A stretch of 64,000 nt of DNA from CAG-390 sp003523225 (GTDB lineage Bacteria; Bacillota; Clostridia; Oscillospirales; CAG-272), in NCBI GenBank assembly GCA_902461815.1, contig CABPZE010000005.1, positions 59,907 to 123,906 on the forward strand. Reading direction: 5' to 3'. Under the pieces are notes generated by a model that was not told the origin of the DNA, did no database searches, and worked only from the letters and a program-made list of their open reading frames with translations. The stretch's first letter is position 1. Every line of letters begins with the position of its first letter. A program made the translations under genes and the position numbers. Below are positions 35,501 to 41,492 of this stretch, piece after piece.

Positions 35501-35681
35501 AGTCAAGCTCTACATTTCGCGCACCAACGGCTTCGGACATCTCCACTGCGCCGACAGAATGCTCTCTTATCCCTCCCCCGGAGCATGGCGCACCTCAGGG
35601 GACGCATGGTGTCGTGAATACAGGCTTCACGAGGAAGGACTTATCGCCTCGCCCCTGTTTTCGGAGCTTTTCCCCCGCTGA
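32574..35681 (+). CDS. GH106-like alpha-L-rhamnosidase
   Basis: A 1035-residue protein with no obvious signal peptide. It begins with RGAPFWSWNCRLDKDELMRQ and GFGGYHMHVRSGMDTPYLGD, and has LAWLYDEDRWPSG, IFTDEPQF and GVMSELYGVTDWDYDFRGH. These are typical of the GH106/uncharacterised rhamnosidase group, with a TIM-barrel core and C-terminal beta-sandwich domains (about 730-1035). It should release terminal L-rhamnose from oligosaccharides or glycosides inside the cell. Adjacency to rhaA supports the specificity. Catalytic carboxylates cannot be named safely. The start is the ATG at 32574, with GAAAGG upstream. Confidence 0.82.
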   Translation: MLYPKNQSPELSRELFKAPTSEYRGAPFWSWNCRLDKDELMRQADILGQMGFGGYHMHVRSGMDTPYLGDEFMSCIRACVDKAEKNGMLAWLYDEDRWPSGFAGGLVTKDEKYRIRYLLFTPFSYEEVAGKIRSGNEQATALRSGNGKLICRFSVTLDDDGCLASYRVLGDQEEADDGGRVFYAYLESPHTSPRYNGYTYVNTMDKAAIERFIEITHEAYFREVGDRFGNTVPAIFTDEPQFTHKQTLKFASSLEDVALPWTDDFDDTYRAAYGESILARLPELIWELPEGVSDARYHYHDHACERFATAFADTIGNWCDAHGLALTGHMMKEPTLGTQTSAVGEAMRSLRAFALPGIDMLANRRELNTAKQAASVAHQYGREGVMSELYGVTDWDYDFRGHKLQGDWQAALGVTVRVPHLSWVSMEGESKRDYPASINYQSPWYAKYPLVEDHFARLNTALTRGTPEIRTAVIHPVESYWLHWGPAEQTALARDTLDSNFQNVTNWLLYGSVDFDFISESLLPSLCGQGGAPLKVGKMEYDVIIVPGCETLRSTTCERLEAFRKAGGRLIFMGSAPKYLDAHPSDIPGELYESSEHIGFTRGELLSALAADRTVELRQMSGELTNNLFHQLRRDGEGMWLFIAQADEPYNKDISRRQRIKITVKGIWKATLYETMTGEVKPFEFRHERGRTVIPAGLWLHDSLLLRLDPCQECESYKPAPAPATTETPIRIPCSVPFSLSEPNALLLDKAEFALDGGEFEPREELLRVDTLLRRRLGWDPWGGSANQPWCIPAEPTEHTVRLRFRIESRIPLVGTHLALEAAKNTKITLNGVTVPSDTDGYYVDKAISTVPMPDIPAGVSVLELEAPFGKRTAIEWCYLLGDFGVSVHGACTVVEELPKLLAFETITTQGLPFYSGAVSYRFDIATNGGELSLRLPQYRAAVYECTLDGERTVTGAFSPYSVVWHDVPAGKHTVEVKLYISRTNGFGHLHCADRMLSYPSPGAWRTSGDAWCREYRLHEEGLIASPLFSELFPR

Positions 35682-35735
35682 GGACATTATTTAAGCGATA
35701 AAAATCAAAAAATTTTAAAAAAGTAAAAAAAGGTC

Positions 35736-35764
35736 TTGCATTTTCTCTCCGGATGTGATATAAT
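35736..35764 (+). promoter_or_regulatory. tRNA-Val promoter
   Basis: -35 TTGCAT (35736-35741), 17 bp spacer, perfect -10 TATAAT (35759-35764), ending 14 bp before the tRNA 5' end. The tRNA is therefore an independent transcription unit. Confidence 0.85.
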
Positions 35765-35778
35765 AGTCGACGTTGAAC

Positions 35779-35855
35779 GGAGGCATAGCTCAGCTGGTTA
35801 GAGTACATGCTTGACATGCATGGGGTCATTGGTTCGATTCCAATTGTCTCCACCA
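35779..35855 (+). tRNA. tRNA-Val, anticodon GAC
   Basis: A 77-nt cloverleaf. The acceptor stem GGAGGCA pairs with TGTCTCC, the D arm is GCTC...GAGT, and the anticodon stem is CATGC/GCATG with loop TTGACAT (anticodon GAC, reading GUC/GUU valine codons). The T arm is ATTGG-TTCGATT-CCAAT, and the 3' CCA is encoded. The antisense frames of this tRNA give spurious peptides that were rejected. Confidence 0.96.
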
Positions 35856-35892
35856 GAAAAAGTCCATCTTGCAATGCAAGATGGACTTTTTC
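35856..35892. terminator. Terminator after tRNA-Val
   Basis: A perfect 18-bp inverted repeat (GAAAAAGTCCATCTTGCA and its complement) with a one-base centre starts directly after the tRNA CCA end. It carries A- and T-runs at its ends, so it can terminate in either direction. Confidence 0.9.
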
Positions 35893-35895
35893 AAT

Positions 35896-35960
35896 GAAGC
35901 GCGCCTGCGGCGCATGAATAATGAATCATGGCTTCGCCCTGTGAAGCGTGCCTTCGGCAC
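35896..35960 (+). repeat. Pair of imperfect hairpin-forming repeats downstream of tRNA-Val
   Basis: Two 18-mers, GAAGCGCGCCTGCGGCGC (35896-35913) and GAAGCGTGCCTTCGGCAC (35943-35960), match at 15 of 18 bases. Each forms a 5-bp stem with a 3-nt loop (GCGCC-TGC-GGCGC and GTGCC-TTC-GGCAC). A third mini-hairpin GGC-TTC-GCC lies between them. They look like a degraded intergenic repeat element. Confidence 0.55.
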
Positions 35961-36013
35961 ACAGAGAGGAAAATACGCGCACGGCATCAGGCATCGGTAA
36001 TGCCAAACCATAC

Positions 36014-36062
36014 AAAAGCCCCGAAGCATCCGTTAAGTGGCGGATATTCCGGGGCTTTATTT
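36014..36062. terminator. Terminator between the tRNA region and the ABC importer operon
   Basis: The stem AAAGCCCCG / CGGGGCTTT (36015-36023 with 36050-36058) has additional inner pairing (CATCCG with CGGATA) and T-rich flanks on both strands. It ends the minus-strand permease transcript. Confidence 0.85.
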
Positions 36063-36081
36063 ATTTGCGTAAGCTTACACC

Positions 36082-37083
36082 CTATCGCTCCTCTCGGAAA
36101 TAGGAGCTGCCAAGGGCTGCAGGAGGCTGATTTTCGCGTTTTTTACGCATACTTATTGCAACAAGCACGATGATGGTCACCACGTACGGGAGCATTTTGA
36201 ACAGCTCCTGCGTGCTGAGTGCCAGACCGGGAATGTAATTGTAAACGATATAAAGTCCGCCGAACAGGAACGAGCCGAGTATTCCGGAATCCGGCTTCCA
36301 AAGGGCGAATATGACCAGCGCTATGGCAAGCCAGCCGCGGTCGCCAAATCCCTCGTTTGACCAAACGCCGGTTGCGTAGTCCATAACATAGTAAAGTCCG
36401 CCAAGACCCGCAATAACACTTCCGATGCAGGTCGCAACGTATTTATAGCGGTTCACGTTGATACCGGCGGCGTCGGCAGTAGCGGGGCTTTCGCCCACTG
36501 CGCGGAGCTGAAGTCCCACGCGGGTACGCTTAAGCACATAGGCGGCAACAAGGGCGATTATTATGGCAAGATAGGTCATAAAGCCGTAGGAGAGGAACAC
36601 CTTTCCGAACCAGCCACATTTATCGGCAAAGGGCAGCGACTTTGTGAAGAACTGACTGGTGTTGGTAAGCGCCACCGAGGGTATCTCGCTCTTTGTCAGC
36701 TTGACAATGGATGCGCCGAAAAAGTTGCCGAATCCAACTCCGAAGGTGGTGATGGCAAGACCGGTAACATTCTGATTTGCGCGCAGTGTAACGGTAAGGA
36801 AGCAGTAAAGCAAGCCCATCAGAAGCGAGCCGACGATCGTACACACAAGCGGAATGAGCACCGCAGGCAGTGCGCGGATATCGGTGCGCTCGGCAAGCGA
36901 GTTTTCGTAAATGAACGAGCCGATAACACCGCTTATACCGCCGACATACATAATACCGGGGATACCGAGGTTAAGGTTGCCCGATTTTTCGGTAAGTATC
37001 TCACCGGTAGAGCCGAAAAGCAGCGGAATGCTCTGAACTATGGCACGTTGAATAAAGGTGATAACAAGAGTTGCCGAAAGCAT
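36082..37083 (-). CDS. BMP-family ABC transporter permease (NupQ/YufQ-like)
   Basis: A 333-residue inner-membrane permease of the RbsC/BMP branch, with about 8-10 helices. Typical family segments are LTEKSGNLNLGIPGIMYVGG, ANQNVTGLAITTFGVGFGNF, GLQLRAVGESPATADAAGI and GFGDRGWLAIALVIFALWKP. With the second permease and the ATPase it forms a nucleoside importer. The ATG at 37083 is chosen because AAAGGAG lies 8 nt upstream; the in-frame GTG at 37092 overlaps that ribosome binding site. It starts 5 nt after the upstream permease stop. Confidence 0.92.
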   Translation of the reverse strand: MLSATLVITFIQRAIVQSIPLLFGSTGEILTEKSGNLNLGIPGIMYVGGISGVIGSFIYENSLAERTDIRALPAVLIPLVCTIVGSLLMGLLYCFLTVTLRANQNVTGLAITTFGVGFGNFFGASIVKLTKSEIPSVALTNTSQFFTKSLPFADKCGWFGKVFLSYGFMTYLAIIIALVAAYVLKRTRVGLQLRAVGESPATADAAGINVNRYKYVATCIGSVIAGLGGLYYVMDYATGVWSNEGFGDRGWLAIALVIFALWKPDSGILGSFLFGGLYIVYNYIPGLALSTQELFKMLPYVVTIIVLVAISMRKKRENQPPAALGSSYFREER

Positions 37084-37088
37084 CTTAC

Positions 37089-38225
37089 TCACTCCTTTCT
37101 GCGTGTGACGGTGTGGCGGAACTTTATCTCGTAATTGATAAAGAACTCACATCCGATTATGAAAAACAAAATAATTCCGGTAAGTATATCCGAGAATGAC
37201 TGATTAAGCCGATAAACCGTGGAGATCTCATTTGCGCCCTTTTCAAGGAAGATCAACAGGAATGACGTCATCACCATATAGATAGGATTGAACTTTGCCA
37301 GCCATGAGACCATGATGGCGGTAAATCCGCGTCCTCCGGCGATCGTTGTGGTTATCGTGTGGTTTGTCGAACCGACAAGAAGCAGTCCCGCCACGCCGCA
37401 CAGAGCACCGGAAAGCAGCATGGTTCTGATGATTACCTTTTTTACGTTGATACCGATGTATCTTGCTGTATTTTCGCTTTCGCCGACGACGGCTATCTCA
37501 TAGCCGTGCTTGCTGTATCTGAGGTAAACATAAAGCAAAACCGTAAGTACAAACACGATGATGATATTAAGCAGATAGTCGTTGTCGCCTATCGTCGGGA
37601 ACCAGCCGTCACGGGTCGCCTGATTGATAATACCGACCTTACCCGAACCCTTCGGTACTTCCCACACCATAACGAAGTACGAAACCAGCTGAATACCGAC
37701 GTAGTTCATCATCAGGGTGAAAAGCGTTTCATTCGTTCCCCAGTTTGCCTTGAATATGGCAGGGATGACCGCCCATATGGCGCCCGCGACAATTGAAACT
37801 ACGGTCATAACGATAATAAGGAGCCAGTTGGGCATTTTGCCGCCCAGAAGGATCATGCAAGCCGCCGCCGCAAGACCACCGATAAGCACCTGTCCCTCTG
37901 CCCCGATGTTCCAGAAGCGCATTTTGAAGGCGGGCGTTACAGCCAGCGACACGCAAAGCAGCATGGCAAGCCCCTGAAGCATAGTCCAGATGCGTGAGGG
38001 AGTTGCAAACGAGCCGCGGAACATGGTCGTATAAACCGCAATGGGGTTCTTTTTTGTCAGCAACATTGTGACAATGGCGCTGACTATCAACGCGGCGACA
38101 ATTGCAAGCCCGCGTATCATCCACGCGCGATACCACGGGATGGCGTCTCTTTTGACTATATGAAACAGCGGCTCTCGCGCCGTTTTTTCCGCCGGAGCGC
38201 GGTTACGATGCTTCTCGTTATTCAT
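37089..38225 (-). CDS. BMP-family ABC transporter permease (NupP/YufP-like)
   Basis: A 378-residue permease. A cytoplasmic N-terminus of about 35 residues precedes 8-9 membrane helices. Family signatures are FWNIGAEGQVLIGGLAAA, NETLFTLMMNYVGIQL, EIAVVGESENTARYIGI and GGRGFTAIMVSWLAKFNPI. It pairs with the NupQ-like permease to make the translocation channel. Its start overlaps the end of the ATP-binding gene by 8 nt, so the two are translationally coupled. Confidence 0.92.
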   Translation of the reverse strand: MNNEKHRNRAPAEKTAREPLFHIVKRDAIPWYRAWMIRGLAIVAALIVSAIVTMLLTKKNPIAVYTTMFRGSFATPSRIWTMLQGLAMLLCVSLAVTPAFKMRFWNIGAEGQVLIGGLAAAACMILLGGKMPNWLLIIVMTVVSIVAGAIWAVIPAIFKANWGTNETLFTLMMNYVGIQLVSYFVMVWEVPKGSGKVGIINQATRDGWFPTIGDNDYLLNIIIVFVLTVLLYVYLRYSKHGYEIAVVGESENTARYIGINVKKVIIRTMLLSGALCGVAGLLLVGSTNHTITTTIAGGRGFTAIMVSWLAKFNPIYMVMTSFLLIFLEKGANEISTVYRLNQSFSDILTGIILFFIIGCEFFINYEIKFRHTVTRRKE

Positions 38226-39759
38226 TTTCCTCCCCCTTTCGGTGGGTCTTGGTCATAAGCAGTCCAAGCTGCTCCTTTGTGGCGGTCCTGCCGTCAACGA
38301 TTCCTGTGATCCTTCCGTCGGCAACCACCATTATGCGGTCGCAAAGCTCGACCAGAACGTCAAGATCCTCGCCGACAAAAATCACGGCAACACCTTCTTC
38401 CTTTTCTTTTGAAAGCAGATTATAGATAGTGTAAGAGGAGTTGATGTCAAGTCCGCGCACCGGGTACGCCGCCATAAGCACGGTGGGGCGTGAGGATATT
38501 TCGCGTCCGACAAGTATTTTCTGCACGTTGCCGCCCGAAAGTCGTCTTACCGGGGTAGACGTACCGGGAGTCACTACATCAAGATCATGTATTATCTGCT
38601 CGGCAAGGTCGTGCGGTTTTTTTCTTTCAAGGAAAATTGATTTTCCGCGGCGGTAGCTGCGAAGCATCATGTTATCGGTAATGTCCATATTTCCGACAAG
38701 TCCCATTCCGAGTCTGTCCTCGGGAACGAAGGAAAGGCGGACACCTAAATTTCTTATCTGAAGCGGAGTTTTGTCACGGAGGTTATCCGTTTCTCCGGTT
38801 TTGGGGTTGTTATAGAGGATCTCCCCGCCATCAAGCGTCTGAAGACCGGCTATCGACTCAAGCAGCTCACGCTGACCGCTGCCTGCAATTCCCGCGATTC
38901 CGAGTATCTCGCCTGCGCGGGCGGTAAATGAAACGTCATCAAGAACACGCATACCCTCAGCATCGCGGCAGTTCAGCCCGCGCACCACCAAACGGTCCTC
39001 GGTGTTCTTGGGTTCTTTTCTTTCAATATTGAGGCTTATCTTCTTGCCAACCATCATTTCGGTAAGCGAAGCCTCGGTCGCCTCCGCTGTGTTGACAGTG
39101 CCTATGTATTCGCCCTTGCGAAGGACAGCCACACGGTCTGAAAGCGACAGCACCTCGTGCAGCTTGTGTGTGATTATAATTATCGCCTTTCCGTCCGAAC
39201 GCATACGACGCAGAACGTCAAAAAGGCGTTCGGTCTCCTGCGGCGTAAGAACAGCCGTAGGCTCGTCAAGGATAAGTATATCGGCGCCGCGGTAAAGCAC
39301 CTTGATTATTTCGACCGTCTGCTTTTCGGATACGGACATCTCGTATATCTTTTTGTCGGGGTCGATGACAAAGCCGTACTTTTCGGTTATCCCGACCACC
39401 TTCTCACGCGCCTTTTTAAGGTCGAAGCTCCCGCCGTCTTTCATGCCGAGAATAATGTTTTCTGTGGCGCTGAAAACATCCACCAACTTGAAATGCTGAT
39501 GGATCATTCCGATCTTGTATTTGAAGGCATCCTTTGGCGAGCTTATGACGACCTCTTTGCCGTCAACAAGTATCTCCCCCTCGTCCGGAAAGTAAATACC
39601 GGATATCATGTTCATAAGAGTGGTCTTGCCGCTTCCGTTTTCGCCGAGAACTGCAAGTATCTCGCCCTTTCTCACCTGAAGGTTCACATCCTTGTTTGCG
39701 ATGACGTGACCGAACCTTTTTGTGACGCCTCTTAACTCAATGGCAATATTATTTTCCAC
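38218..39759 (-). CDS. BMP-family ABC transporter ATP-binding protein (NupO/YufO-like)
   Basis: A 513-residue protein with two fused nucleotide-binding domains. The first has Walker A GENGSGKTT (39-47) and Walker B ILILDEPTAVLTP, with a divergent signature MSVSEKQ. The second has degenerate Walker A GIAGSGQREL, a canonical RRLSGGNVQK signature and VLMAAYPVRGLD in place of the usual Walker B (DEP absent). One functional and one degenerate ATPase site is the rule in this family. It powers purine nucleoside import. It follows the BMP lipoprotein gene after a 120-bp gap that holds two hairpins. Confidence 0.93.
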   Translation of the reverse strand: MENNIAIELRGVTKRFGHVIANKDVNLQVRKGEILAVLGENGSGKTTLMNMISGIYFPDEGEILVDGKEVVISSPKDAFKYKIGMIHQHFKLVDVFSATENIILGMKDGGSFDLKKAREKVVGITEKYGFVIDPDKKIYEMSVSEKQTVEIIKVLYRGADILILDEPTAVLTPQETERLFDVLRRMRSDGKAIIIITHKLHEVLSLSDRVAVLRKGEYIGTVNTAEATEASLTEMMVGKKISLNIERKEPKNTEDRLVVRGLNCRDAEGMRVLDDVSFTARAGEILGIAGIAGSGQRELLESIAGLQTLDGGEILYNNPKTGETDNLRDKTPLQIRNLGVRLSFVPEDRLGMGLVGNMDITDNMMLRSYRRGKSIFLERKKPHDLAEQIIHDLDVVTPGTSTPVRRLSGGNVQKILVGREISSRPTVLMAAYPVRGLDINSSYTIYNLLSKEKEEGVAVIFVGEDLDVLVELCDRIMVVADGRITGIVDGRTATKEQLGLLMTKTHRKGEENE

Positions 39760-39779
39760 GGGAATCCTCCGATAAAAAG

Positions 39780-39811
39780 CGTTTTGCGGCGATTTCGCGC
39801 CGCATAAAACG
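39780..39811 (-). other. Hairpin in the BMP-ATPase gene gap (promoter-proximal to the ATPase gene)
   Basis: An imperfect stem, CGTTTTGCGGCG with CGCCGCATAAAACG, lies in the 120-bp gap between the lipoprotein gene and the ATP-binding gene. It lacks a clear T-run and is more likely an mRNA-stabilising or attenuating element than a complete terminator. Confidence 0.5.
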
Positions 39812-39821
39812 AACCAATGGG

Positions 39822-39850
39822 GGGCTGTCGCGCTTTTGGCGCGGCAGCCC
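39822..39850 (-). terminator. Intra-operon hairpin after the BMP lipoprotein gene
   Basis: A 12-bp stem, GGGCTGTCGCGC with GCGCGGCAGCCC (one G-U pair), has a short loop and lies 29 bp beyond the BMP stop codon. The following tract is only weakly T-rich, so termination would be partial. This could give more binding protein than transporter, a common arrangement in ABC importers. Confidence 0.6.
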
Positions 39851-39879
39851 GTCCCCCGATCCGGAATTAAATACTTGTA

Positions 39880-41088
39880 TTAGCCGTAGTTTCTGTCGAG
39901 CAGCGTGATGCCGTCGATCTCAACATTGAAGTAAGGAGCGGAACGGAACTTGGACTCCGCAAACGCACCGTCGGTAATGACCTCGGTATCAGGCTCATAA
40001 GCGGCGTCAGTGTTGACGTCAGCCATGTAGGAGGTGAGGGCCTTGCCTCCTACGGTAAATGTAGCGGTATCGAATACCTTGAGAGAACCGTCAACCAGCT
40101 TTGCCTTGGCAGCGTCGATAGCAGCCTGAGTTCCCGCTGCGGCAGCCTGCTCGTTGACCTCGGTCAGCAGAACAGACTCGGTGGCGATCGTACCAGTCCA
40201 GTCGGTGTCTATCTTCTTGCCGTCGCGTACAGCCTCAATGGCGTACTTGAAGTAAGGAGCCCAGTTGATTCTGGAGGAAACAATGAAGGTATTGGGGCAG
40301 GCAACCTTGGTGCTGCCGTTGTAGGAAACGTTGGGGATGCCGGCGGATTCGCAGGCGGTAGGAGCACCCATAGAGTCAGCGTGCTGGCTGATGAGCTTGC
40401 AGCCGTTGGCGATAAGTCTGTTGGCGGCTTCCTTTTCAGCGGACTCATTGTACCATGAGCCGGTGAAGGTGACTTCCATTGTCACGGACTTGCAGACGGA
40501 GCGGGCGCCAAGGAAGAAGGAGGTGTAACCGGAAATAACCTCAGCGTATGTGAAAGCGCCGACGTATCCGATCTTCGCTTCTTCGGCAGTGAATTTACCG
40601 GCTGCAATCAGCTCGTTGAGCTTCATTCCTGCGGCGATACCGGCAAGGTAACGACCCTCATAGATGGAAGCAAAGGCGTTATGGTAGTTGTCAAGTCCCT
40701 CGGTGTGTGCGCGGGTGCCTGTGGCGTGGCAGAACTGAACCTGAGGATACTTCTTGGCGGCTTCGATCATGTAGTCCTCGTGTCCGAAGCTGTCTGCAAA
40801 GATAACTGTGCAGCCCTGCTCCACAAGGTCCTTGGCAGCCTCATAGCATTCGGCGCCTTCGGGAACATTGGTCTTGTAGATGAACTGGTCCTCGGAGAAG
40901 CCGAGAGCCTCGCGGACTTCGTCAGCCGCTTTGATGAAGTTAAGGTCGTAGGTGGAGTTTTCGTCATGCAGGAAGATAAATCCGGCTTTGAAGTTAGCGT
41001 CTGCTTTGTCCTGGCAGGATGCGAGAGCAACGCAGGTGCCAAGCAGCATAACAAGCGCGAGGAGAACCGATAAAGACTTGCGAATCAT
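39880..41088 (-). CDS. BMP-family ABC transporter substrate-binding lipoprotein
   Basis: A 402-residue protein. The lipoprotein signal ends VALASC (C25). The PnrA/BMP fold follows, with AGFIFLHDENSTYDLNFIKA, CTVIFADSFGHEDYM, YHNAFASIYEGRYLAGIAAG and YVGAFTYAEVISGYTSFFLG. BMP proteins of this class bind purine nucleosides. The gene is preceded by a promoter, a guanine-class riboswitch and an intrinsic terminator (41173-41404), so expression should fall when guanine or hypoxanthine is plentiful. It leads the four-gene importer operon. Confidence 0.94.
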   Translation of the reverse strand: MIRKSLSVLLALVMLLGTCVALASCQDKADANFKAGFIFLHDENSTYDLNFIKAADEVREALGFSEDQFIYKTNVPEGAECYEAAKDLVEQGCTVIFADSFGHEDYMIEAAKKYPQVQFCHATGTRAHTEGLDNYHNAFASIYEGRYLAGIAAGMKLNELIAAGKFTAEEAKIGYVGAFTYAEVISGYTSFFLGARSVCKSVTMEVTFTGSWYNESAEKEAANRLIANGCKLISQHADSMGAPTACESAGIPNVSYNGSTKVACPNTFIVSSRINWAPYFKYAIEAVRDGKKIDTDWTGTIATESVLLTEVNEQAAAAGTQAAIDAAKAKLVDGSLKVFDTATFTVGGKALTSYMADVNTDAAYEPDTEVITDGAFAESKFRSAPYFNVEIDGITLLDRNYG

Positions 41089-41172
41089 TTTGATTCCTCC
41101 GATAAAATTAATAATTATTTATTTACAACGCGCTATGCGCATTGAAATCAGATATTTTTTCGTTTTGCAAAC

Positions 41173-41195
41173 AAAAAAGAGCGGCGCTGCCGCTC
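41173..41195 (-). terminator. Intrinsic terminator of the guanine riboswitch
   Basis: On the minus strand, GAGCGGC-AGC-GCCGCTC is followed by six T (41173-41178). It lies about 85 nt downstream of the aptamer and upstream of the BMP start codon, the expected place for a riboswitch-controlled terminator. Confidence 0.88.
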
Positions 41196-41281
41196 GTATA
41201 TCCGGTATTTGAAATAATTGATCAGATAGCAGAAAACAGTTTCCCCGTCGGCTGATTGCGCGCGGCGGTATTTTTGTTTTT

Positions 41282-41348
41282 CTTATAGTCGGATTATTTA
41301 CGGTGATCCGGTAGAGACTTTCTGACCTTATTTCAGAGGATATATAAG
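41282..41348 (-). promoter_or_regulatory. Purine (guanine-class) riboswitch aptamer
   Basis: The minus-strand RNA shows P1 CTTATA/TATAAG and J1/2 TATCC. P2 is TCTGA/TCAGA with loop AATAAGG, J2/3 is AAGTCTCTA, and P3 is GGATCA/TAATCC with loop CCGTAAA and one C-A mismatch. J3/1 is GACTA. The two loops carry the GG/CC bases of the kissing contact. The C in GACTA (position 74 of the B. subtilis xpt aptamer) predicts guanine/hypoxanthine rather than adenine binding. The architecture matches the class that represses purine uptake genes by promoting termination when ligand is bound. Confidence 0.92.
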
Positions 41349-41375
41349 CAAAACAGTTTGATCGGTTACATGAAT

Positions 41376-41404
41376 ATTATATCAAACAACCTTCACATTG
41401 TCAA
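41376..41404 (-). promoter_or_regulatory. Promoter of the riboswitch-controlled importer operon
   Basis: Read on the minus strand: perfect -35 TTGACA (41399-41404), 17 bp spacer, perfect -10 TATAAT (41376-41381). This is a fully consensus vegetative promoter; transcription would start about 20 nt upstream of the aptamer. Confidence 0.92.
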
Positions 41405-41492
41405 CACATTTCGCCGATTTTTGTCACATTTGTGCTTTTTGCGCGGGCAAAGTCCGCAGCTTTGTCTAAAGTTCATATTTAGACTTCGTCAC

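Larger units (their letters stand above)
41089..41492 (-). other. 404-bp leader and intergenic region of the purine importer operon
   Basis: It holds, from right to left on the minus strand, the promoter (41376-41404), a guanine-class riboswitch aptamer (41282-41348), an expression platform of about 85 nt, an intrinsic terminator (41173-41195) and then the BMP start. The right-hand 90 bp, towards comEC, contain a small GTCTAAA/TTTAGAC hairpin (41464-41484) that may end comEC transcription weakly. Confidence 0.85.

Noticed and set aside
35641..35874. Minus-strand frame of 77 codons containing VETIGIEPMTPCMSSMYSNQ
   Set aside because: This is the antisense translation of the tRNA-Val gene, a well-known spurious protein in databases.
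35826..36029. Minus-strand frame of 67 codons ending WWRQLESNQ
   Set aside because: Another antisense frame of the same tRNA and its terminator; no family features.
39302..39735. Plus-strand frames opposite the ABC ATPase
   Set aside because: Shadows of a gene with clear Walker and signature motifs.
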